From contig NC_074712.1 in NCBI RefSeq assembly GCF_947242115.1, positions 47,063,838-47,127,837 of the forward strand: a DNA stretch of 64,000 nt. Direction: 5' to 3'. The notes under the pieces were generated by a model, which was not told where the DNA came from, made no database searches, and saw nothing but the letters and a program-made list of their open reading frames with translations. Origin of the DNA: Biomphalaria glabrata (lineage: Eukaryota; Mollusca; Gastropoda; Planorbidae). The translations under genes and the position numbers were made by a program. This document shows positions 55,891 through 64,000 of the stretch, in pieces (within the stretch, counting starts at the first letter, position 1; each line of letters opens with the position of its first letter).

Positions 55891-56378
55891 CTGCAGTGTT
55901 TCCCAAACTGTGTTCGGCGGAACCCTAGGTCTGAATAGGTGTTCCACGAAATACTGGAATAGTTAACTAATAGGACACAGTGTGAATAAATCTCTCTAAA
56001 AAGTAAGCGAAGTGTTCCGCTAAATACTCAGAATGTGCGAAGTGTTCCGCTAAATACTCAGAATGTGCGAAGTGTTCCGCTAAATACTCAGAATGTGCGA
56101 AGTGTTCCGCTAAATACTCAGAATGTGCGAAGTGTTCCGCTAAATACTCAGAATGTGCGAAGTGTTCAGCTAAATACTCAGAATGTGCTAAATGTTCCGC
56201 TAAATACTCAGAATGTGCGAAGTGTTCCGCTAAATACTCAGAATGTGCGAAGTGTTCCGCTAAATGCTCAGAATGTGCGAAGTGTTCCGCTAAATACTCA
56301 GAATGTGCGAAGTGTTCAGCTAAATACTCAGAATGTGCGAAGTGTTCCGTTAAGGATAAAGTCTGGGAATCACTGCAT
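55891..56378. mobile_element. Probable hAT (Charlie-type) MITE with internal array
   Basis: The left end TGCAGTGTTTCCCAAACTGT and the right end, reversed, TGCAGTGATTCCCAGACTTT form an inverted repeat. CAGTGTTTCCCA followed by a GTTC-CGCGGAACCCT-like segment is known from Charlie-type hAT ends. The flanks share TACAGTA (near 55884-55890 and 56380-56386), so the duplication is approximate. Confidence 0.6.
56008..56351. repeat. 30-bp minisatellite inside the MITE, ~11 copies
   Basis: The unit is CGAAGTGTTCCGCTAAATAC plus TCAGAATGTG. GTGTTCCGCTAAATACT resembles the GTTCCACGAAATACT of the MITE left arm (about 55940-55960), suggesting the array grew from the element's own sequence. Confidence 0.93.
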
Positions 56379-56674
56379 TACAGTAATGTCAATTATCCAG
56401 ACTAATTGGACACGAGGTCTGTCCAGATACTCAATTGTTAGGATAACCAAATGCTGAATATTGTAAACAGTCCTTTTCTTCAACAATATAAAGAACATTC
56501 ATATGGAGGTTGCGCCTTTTTACACACCAAAGTTCCCAATATCGATCGCCTTGGCTCCGCCGTTGCGTAAACCACAGGTAAAGCGCAGCATCAAGAGTGA
56601 TGTCATTAGCTTCTCTCGTTGTTTGCCTTGTCCTTGAACCTTCACTAGGGTCAGAGTAGACAAATATCGCAATA

Positions 56675-57106
56675 GTGTCTCGATTTTTTTTTCATGTCCG
56701 AAATTGTGGAAGTAACGACGTTATAAATAGAATCAATAGCAATGATTCACGAGAAAAGGGGGTTCGTTATAAATCTCTCTTATCAAGGCGATTTAAGATT
56801 TACAACTTCGATTGGATTGTAAGCCCGTTAGGTTGTAACAAGGTGGATAAAGCCCTGTTTCCCAGCTTGCATGACAATTCACTAGACAGCTAGCCAACAT
56901 TTCTCCTCAATAACTTTGTAAGCTTGAAATACATGGACACGTTTCAGACTCACGTGCTACGAGACAGCAGGACTAGATCAAGATCAAGAAGCAGAGAAAT
57001 AGATGAAGTGACACACCAGCAAAAAGACGTAGCTACTGTAGGTCTACTGTACAAAACAAAAAGCAGTCCGGATATCTGCCGTTCAGCCTCAGTTCAGGAT
57101 GACTGA
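56675..57106 (+). pseudogene. Unidentified coding candidate, interrupted by one stop
   Basis: One plus-strand frame is open at 56675-56890 and again, after a single TAG at 56891, through 57106. The second part encodes a basic Arg/Ser stretch (SRTRSRSRSREIDE) and ends KSSPDICRSASVQDD, composition unlike the repeat-derived frames around it. I recognise no family, find no convincing acceptor, and cannot exclude chance. If real, it is the 3' end of a host gene or a decayed one. Confidence 0.25.
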
Positions 57107-57142
57107 CGTCACATTTTAATATATTTTAGTGAATTTAGGGGA

Positions 57143-58426
57143 AACTTTCATGCTTATAGCATGCTCAGAGCGCTATGGTCCAAACTTTCATGTTTATAGC
57201 ATGCTCAGAGCCCTATGGTCCAAACTTTCATGTTTTTAGCATGCTCAGAGCGCTATGGTCCAAACTTTCCTGTTTTTAGCATGCTCAGAGCCCTATGGTC
57301 CAAACTTTCCTGTTTATAGCATGCTCAGAGCCCTATGGTCCAAACTTTCATGTTTATAGCATGCTCAGAGCGCTATGGTCCAAACTTTCCTGTTTATAGC
57401 ATGCTCAGAGCCCTATGGTCCAAACTTTCCTGTTTATAGCATGCTCAGAGCCCTATGGTCCAAACTTTCCTGTTTATAGCATGCTCAGAGCCCTATGGTC
57501 CAAACTTTCCTGTTTATAGCATGCTCAGAGCGCTATGGTCCAAACTTTCATGTTTATAGCATGCTCAGAGCGCTATGGTCCAAACTTTCATGTTTATAGC
57601 ATACTCAGAGCGCTATGGTCCAAACTTTCATGTTTATAGCATGCTCAGAGCGCTATGGTCCAAACTTTCATGTTTATAGCATGCTCAGAGCCCTATGGTC
57701 CAAACTTTCCTGTTTATAGCATGCTCAGAGCCCTATGGTCCAAACTTTCCTGTTTATAGCATGCTCAGAGCGCTATGGTCCAAACTTTCCTGTTTATAGC
57801 ATGCTCAGAGCCCTATGGTCCAAACTTTCCTGTTTATAGCATGCTCAGAGCCCTATGGTCCAAACTTTCCTGTTTATAGCATGCTCAGAGCCCTATGGTC
57901 CAAACTTTCATGCTTATAGCATGCTCAGAGCCCTATGGTCCAAACTTTCCTGTTTATAGCATGCTCAGAGCGCTATGGTCCAAACTTTCATGCTTATAGC
58001 ATGCTCAGAGCCCTATGGTCCAAACTTTCATGCTTATAGCATGCTCAGAGCCCTATGGTCCAAACTTTCATGTTTATAGCATGCTCAGAGCCCTATGGTC
58101 CAAACTTTCATGCTTATAGCATGCTCAGAGCTCTATGGTCCAAACTTTCATGCTTATAGTATGCTCAGAGCTCTATGGTCCAAACTTTCATGTTTATAAC
58201 ATGCTCAGAGAGCTATGGTCCAAACTTTCATGCTTATAGCATGCTCAGAGCTCTATGGTCCAAACTTTCATGTTTATAGCATGCTCAGAGCCCTATGGTC
58301 CAAACTTTCATGCTTATAGCATGCTCAGAGCTCTATGGTCCAAACTTTCATGATTATAACATGCTCAGAGCGCTATGGTCCAAACTTTCATGTTTATAGC
58401 ATGCTCAGAGCGCTATGGTTTTATCT
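57143..58426. repeat. 40-bp SINE-derived minisatellite, block 1 (~32 copies)
   Basis: The unit is CAAACTTTCATGTTTATAGC plus ATGCTCAGAGCCCTATGGTC. Its complement matches the 3' part of the SINE at 5650-5868 (GCGCTCTGAGCATGCTATAA and the flanking ATGAAAG). Variants (TTTATAGC/CTTATAGC, GCCC/GCGC/GCTC) are mixed with local blocks. Confidence 0.95.
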
Positions 58427-58541
58427 CTTTGAGCGGACCAGTTGGGGGGGGGGGAGATATCTGCATGGTTTTCCGTGCTGCCATTAGAGGCTTAGTAACC
58501 ACAACTCTGCTAGAGCCCCCCCCCCCCATCCCTTGATAGCA
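58426..58541 (-). mobile_element. SINE body inside the array (duplicate copy)
   Basis: On the minus strand it has CTCTAGCAGAGTTGTGGTTA, a GGCAGCACGGAAAACCATGC block and CCAACTGGTCC, which match the SINE at 5650. It is a truncated copy between two 40-bp array blocks and is repeated 540 bp later. Confidence 0.8.
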
Positions 58542-58966
58542 AACTTTCATGCTTATAGCATGCTCAGAGCCCTATGGTCCAAACTTTCATGCTTATAGCA
58601 TGCTCAGAGCCCTATGGTCCAAACTTTCATGCTTATAGCATGCTCAGAGCCCTATGGTCCAAACTTTCATGTTTATAGCATGCTCAGAGCGCTATGGTCC
58701 AAACTTTCATGCTTATAGCATGCTCAGAGCTCTATGGTCCAAACTTTCATGCTTATAGCATGCTCAGAGCTCTATGGTCCAAACTTTCATGTTTATAACA
58801 TGCTCAGAGCGCTATGGTCCAAACTTTCATGCTTATAGCATGCTCAGAGCTCTATGGTCCAAACTTTCATGTTTATAGCATGCTCAGAGCCCTATGGTCC
58901 AAACTTTCATGATTATAACATGCTCAGAGCGCTATGGTCCAAACTTTCATGTTTATAGCATGCTCA
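58541..58966. repeat. 40-bp SINE-derived minisatellite, block 2 (~11 copies)
   Basis: Same unit as block 1. The final units before each SINE body share the rare variant CATGATTATAACATGC (58350 and 58909), which shows a segmental duplication of about 540 bp. Confidence 0.93.
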
Positions 58967-59128
58967 GAGCGCTATGGTTTTATCTCTTTGAGCGGACCAG
59001 TTGGGGGGGGGGGGGGGGAGATATCTGCATGGTTTTCCGTGCTGCCATTAGAGGCTTAGTAACCACAACTCTGCTAGAGCCCCCCCCCATCCCTTGATAG
59101 CCAAGCGGGTTTAGCCTCTCAGCCCACC
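58966..59128 (-). mobile_element. tRNA-derived SINE, parent of the 40-bp array
   Basis: Read on the minus strand from about 59128: a head with GTGGGCTGAGAGGCTAAACC (A-box-like) and CTTGGCTATCAAGGGATG, then a G-run, CTCTAGCAGAGTTGTGGTTA, GGCAGCACGGAAAACCATGC and CCAACTGGTCCGCTCAAAGA. It then passes directly into the 40-bp units, which are its own 3' region amplified. Confidence 0.8.
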
Positions 59129-59218
59129 ATGTGCATTTTATATATGGAAGCCAAAGTCTTGAAACTGTTTTCTAAAGTAAGAGGATTCTATAACAATTAC
59201 ACAAAACAGAAAACAGAA

Positions 59219-60812
59219 GAACAAAACAATGATATCACAAAACACTGAAGTCAAGAACAAAACAATGATGTCACTAAACACTGAAGTCAAGAACAAAACA
59301 ATGATGTCACTAAACACTGAAGTCAAGAACAAAACAATGATGTAACTAAACACTGAAGTCAAGAACAAAACAATGATATCACAAAACACTGAAGTCAAGA
59401 ACAAAACAATGATATCACAAAACACTGAAGTCAAGAACAAAACAATGATGTCACTTAACACTGAAGTCAAGAACAAAACAATGATGTCACTAAACACTGA
59501 AGTCAAGAACAAAACAATGATGTCACTTAACACTGAAGTCAAGAACAAAACAATGATGTCACTTAACACTGAAGTCAAGAACAAAACAATGATGTCACTT
59601 AACACTGAAGTCAAGAACAAAACAATGATGTAACTAAACACTGAAGTCAAGAACAAAACAATGATGTAACTAAACACTGAAGTCAAGAACAAAACAATGA
59701 TGTAACTAAACACTGAAGTCAAGAACAAAACAATGATGTCACTAAACACTGAAGTCAAGAACAAAACAATGATGTCACTAAACACTGAAGTCAAGAACAA
59801 AACAATGATGTCACTTAACACTGAAGTCAAGAACAAAACAATGATGTCACTTAACACTGAAGTCAAGAACAAAACAATGATGTAACTAAACACTGAAGTC
59901 AAGAACAAAACAATGATGTCACTAAACACTGAAGTCAAGAACAAAACAATGATGTCACTTAACACTGAAGTCAAGAACAAAACAATGATGTAACTAAACA
60001 CTGAAGTCAAGAACAAAACAATATCAACAAACACTGAAGTCAAGAACAAAACAATGATGTCACTTAACACTGAAGTCAAGAACAAAACAATGATGTCACT
60101 TAACACTGAAGTCAAGAACAAAACAATGATGTCACTAAACACTGAAGTCAAGAACAAAACAATGATGTCACTTAACACTGAAGTCAAGAACAAAACAATG
60201 ATGTCACTTAACACTGAAGTCAAGAACAAAACAATGATGTCACTTAACACTGAAGTCAAGAACAAAACAATGATGTCACTTAACACTGAAGTCAAGAACA
60301 AAACAATGATGTCACTTAACACTGAAGTCAAGAACAAAACAATGATGTCACTAAACACTGAAGTCAAGAACAAAACAATGATGTCACTAAACACTGAAGT
60401 CAAGAACAAAACAATATCAACAAACACTGAAGTCAAGAACAAAACAATGATGTCACTAAACACTGAAGTCAAGAACAAAACAATGATGTAACTAAACACT
60501 GAAGTCAAGAACAAAACAATATCAACAAACACTGAAGTCAAGAACAAAACAATATCAACAAACACTGAAGTCAAGAACAAAACAATATCAACAAACACTG
60601 AAGTCAAGAACAAAACAATATCAACAAACACTGAAGTCAAGAACAAAACAATATCAACAAACACTGAAGTCAAGAACAAAACAATATCAACAAACACTGA
60701 AGTCAAGAACAAAACAATATCAACAAACACTGAAGTCAAGAACAAAACAATATCAACAAACAATGAAGTCAAGAACAAAACAATATCACCAAACACTGAA
60801 GTTAAGAACAAA
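59219..60812. repeat. 36/33-bp minisatellite, ~45 copies
   Basis: The main unit is AACACTGAAGTCAAGAACAA plus AACAATGATGTCACTT (36 bp). A 33-bp variant with ACAATATCAAC replaces it toward the right end. Both lengths are multiples of three. A minus-strand frame of 592 codons (60916 to 59138, hydrophobic LFLTSVFSDIIV units) stays open across all copies, while the plus strand is cut by TAA variants. No ATG-led unique exon or homology supports a protein. Confidence 0.96.
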
Positions 60813-60815
60813 AAA

Positions 60816-63800
60816 AAAAGAAATATTCCTAAGAAATGTTTATTATAAATGTGATTCTTTAGACAGGACACACTCACAAAACTAAGAAGATCTGGGTTCA
60901 CCACAACAAAGTCCACACATAAAAAAAAACACTAATCTACTACATACCAATAAGAAAATAAACGGATAGGAATTAACAGGTCCACACATTTATTTTTTTT
61001 GACATTTAAATTCTTTGTTTTAAAAAAATAAGCACACTTTTAATTTTTTAGATAAAATAAATTCATAATTTTAACTATATAAATATCCCTAAATTCTAGA
61101 TTTTTAGATTAATGTTATGTTAACAAAAACCAAATGGAATGGAAACTCTATCACTGTCAATGAGCACAACACTTTGAAATTAAAACAACCAAGGGAAACA
61201 AAGAATAAGATACATGTGTTCAAAGGGATATGACGTGCATATAAATACTAAAACAAGTTTCATCCTAAATGAGCTCACACAAAAAGCAAGAAACATAAGC
61301 GTCTGTATCAGGAATCCATTGGACTTCACTCAATTGAAAAAGCTCTTGTTCTCTAAGCACTAGTAAGAATATTTGTTCAAAAATACCTAGAAATACCCAG
61401 TTAGTTATCTTTACTTGGATTGAATGCATATAGACCAGAGTTATCATGAGAAAACTAAGAGGCAGTGCCATGGTTGAGTGTTGCTGAATTGTTCTATGGC
61501 TGTAACAAATGTTATCATGGCTACAAAACTTTGTCAAACCTAACAGTTGTAATGTTCCATGGACACTACAAGCTTGCATCCAAGTAGAAGACTTTTATTT
61601 CCAATACTACAAAATTTTTTTTTAAAGTCATCTCATTATCTCAAGACTGAAGTTCAAGATTTATATTCTTCATTGATTGACAACATTGTAGGGTGTCCAT
61701 ATTATTCAAGAGATGCATAGGGCGTCAACTTTTTTTGAAGGAATATCTATAATTTATAAGATAAGAAGATTGTTCTTAAATATCTATAATTTATAAGGTA
61801 GGAAGATTGTTGTTACAAGATGGGAAACCACTGCAGATTCATTTTTATGCAAAAATAAAAAATGTCTGCAACCTGTTATTTAACAAATAAATGACACATT
61901 TTAATCAATGTCCCCACTTTAGTAAAGTCTACGCATTGCATATGATAAAAAGCAAAATCAAAAAATCAACAGGTGGTTATTATATAAGTAAATTGCTGAG
62001 GGTTACAAGAGGAAAACTAGTCATTATACAGTGCCAGATCTGTCATGAGATGTCACATACTGTCATGAGATAAATGTCAGATACCGTTATGTGATAAATG
62101 TCAAAGACTGTCATGAGATAAAAGATTATGCAAATTAATGGTGAAAAAAGTTTGACAAGGTACAAAGCCAATGAGCTCACCTTGTGACCAATTCATAATG
62201 TAATGAAGATGTAAACTTCTAGTTTGGCAGTATAGAGGGGAGATAAACTTCTCGAAATATAATAGTGAAGTCTTATGAGTTAGGACAAATAAAAAAAATT
62301 GACAATAATGAACACATTTTTATGAGACAAAGATTAGATAATATCATTCAGACATGTTGGGCCAAGTAGCTACTTTAATTGTTGAGTATAAAATTAAAAC
62401 TAGGAATAAATATTTGTATTCTGAACTTTCCTTATTTTATAAATAAAATCTGATAGTTTTATTTAAATGTCAGAAGGGTTTATAAATAACAATGCATTGT
62501 GTAGGCAATAATGAATATTTCAAAGTCAACAGCTACAAATGTCTGTTTTTTGTTTGGGAGGCAAGGACTGTGTCTTGTTATTTCACAAGATAAATTAGAT
62601 GACCTGAAAATCAGGCAACACCGTTAGTCCATATGTATATCTACACAGACTTAAAACAAGTATATTTTGGCTTTTCAAAATTATGATTTCAACATAAGAA
62701 AACCAAATTTTGGTCATACAATAACCAGCGAAGATAATCTTTAAAAACTGAAATATCAATATTCAAATCTTATGCTGATGTACAGTTAAAGAAAGTTGAA
62801 CTGATTGCATTGACTAAGCACAAAACAAAATGTAAGATAACATGTTTACTAAAATCTAAAAAAAAATGTTACCAGGTATTTCCACATAAAAGCCAACAAA
62901 AATGTAAAAGGGAATCTGGATTTAAGTCAGATTGTTTAAAGCAGCTATCCAAATAAATCCTAAAATGTAAAGAATTAAAAAAGAAATAGTAAACTCTAAA
63001 AGTAGTAAAGAAAAAGAAAACCACTTGTAAGTAATTGAAAACTAAAGCATCCATTTCAATGTCAAAGTATATATTACAAAATACAAGTACATTCATGACT
63101 TTGTAGAGACAGCTGGTGACAACACTCAAATATTCTAATTTAGCATTCAAGGAAAAATGCAGGAAGTAGTTTTAGCAATCCTCTATTGTATACACATCAT
63201 TAACCTCATCAGTTTGGTGAATAAAACAAGCCACACAAGTCTTCAATAAGCTGAACAATGTAACAATAAAACTACTGCAATGCAACTCTACAACTGTGAC
63301 ATATTTCTATAACTTTCAGCAATTATTTGAAGCAAGTTTAAACATCCAAATTTTTTATATGTACTAAAAAAAATACATTTATTAGCAGGATTTGTAATGT
63401 TATGTAAAATTTCAACATCAAATCTATGCTAGTTTAAGCTAGTAATAACTCCACCACCAAAAAAGGTTTCTCTTTTAAAAAACAAAGTTCTGATACGGAA
63501 ACACCAGACAAGACTCAAACATCTCCAGAACTACATTCATTGCCAAATATTTACTTTGATAAAGAAATTCTGTCACTGTTAACACGTTTAACACTAAAAG
63601 GCTCAAGTATTGTAAAGCTTGTCTTTTAAAAAAACTTATGAATAAAAGAATTGTCTACAAAGCTGAAATATAAGGATTTATATACATACACAAAATAAAC
63701 GTATGATATTTAGTCAATATAATATGTGCAACAACATAAAAATGTACAGGGTACTGATAGACATGTGTGTATTTTGTCTTGTCCATATCTAGTTAACTAG

Positions 63801-64000
63801 AAGATGTACACAAAAATATCCTGAGATATAAGTGTATATTTATGACTAGTACAACTTAAGTAAATTACAAATGAATAATATCTAAATATACAAATATGAA
63901 AGTCGATGTCAATTAGCAGAAAGAAGTTTGACTCATAAAAAAAAACACTTTATGTTAAGTACCCACAGATATGTGTCAAATAATGTTTTTGCCTGCTGCC
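60816..64000. other. Repeat-poor AT-rich end of window
   Basis: No minisatellite, transposon end or recognisable exon appears in the last 3.2 kb. That contrasts with the rest of the window. The texture (AT-rich, many short A/T runs, no long frames) would fit a long 3' untranslated region or intron of a gene beyond the right edge, but nothing proves this. Confidence 0.35.

Overview
This 64 kb window looks like nuclear DNA of a heterobranch/pulmonate gastropod. That assignment is an inference from AT-rich, gene-poor DNA, intron-split Ly6/uPAR genes with GT-AG junctions and phase-1/phase-0 introns, mollusc-style tRNA-derived SINEs, hAT-type DNA transposons and an exceptional load of minisatellites. 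It is clearly not bacterial: there are no operons and no ribosome-binding sites.

Host genes. I can support three Ly6/uPAR (three-finger, LU-domain) genes. Gene A (plus strand) has a first LU exon at 3765-3926 and a terminal exon at 24362-24567. They are separated by a 20.4 kb intron, and its signal-peptide exon is probably left of the window. Genes B (48910 to 41936) and C (53533 to 51092) lie head-to-tail on the minus strand. Each has three exons: a signal-peptide exon, a 134-nt exon and a 237-nt terminal exon. Exon sizes, intron phases, cysteine spacing and one glycosylation sequon all match, so B and C are a tandem duplicate pair. All three end in a short hydrophobic tail after the CN motif, so GPI-anchored surface proteins are expected. 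A weak coding candidate of unknown identity lies at 56675-57106.

Mobile DNA. Several hAT-like elements have recognisable ends and 8-bp target-site duplications: 8398-15825, 28007-29213, 35537-38910, 36143-37617 (nested in the previous one), 45014-46753 and 50041-50803. A probable further member is at 55891-56378 and fragments are at 958-1015, 23062-23158 and 40783-41620. The 8398-15825 element was itself entered by an LTR retrotransposon (10460-15800) of the GMR1-like type: Gypsy-like enzymes, but integrase placed before reverse transcriptase. LINE tails lie at 60-860, 26262-26420, 33560-33810, 43140-43600 and 51595-51990. SINEs lie at 5650-5868, 40064-40240 and 58966-59128, and a pair of small palindromic MITEs lies at 32704-33123.

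Tandem repeats. More than twenty minisatellites with units of about 17-63 bp fill the introns and flanks. Several can be traced to a parent element: a 40-bp array grew from the 3' part of a SINE (57143-58977), a 43-bp array from a SINE head (39397-40063), and others sit inside short hAT elements (28447-28697, 50276-50651, 56008-56350). The last 3 kb (60816-64000) is repeat-poor and without a recognised gene. The long repeat-based open frames are most simply explained as repeat artefacts, not proteins.
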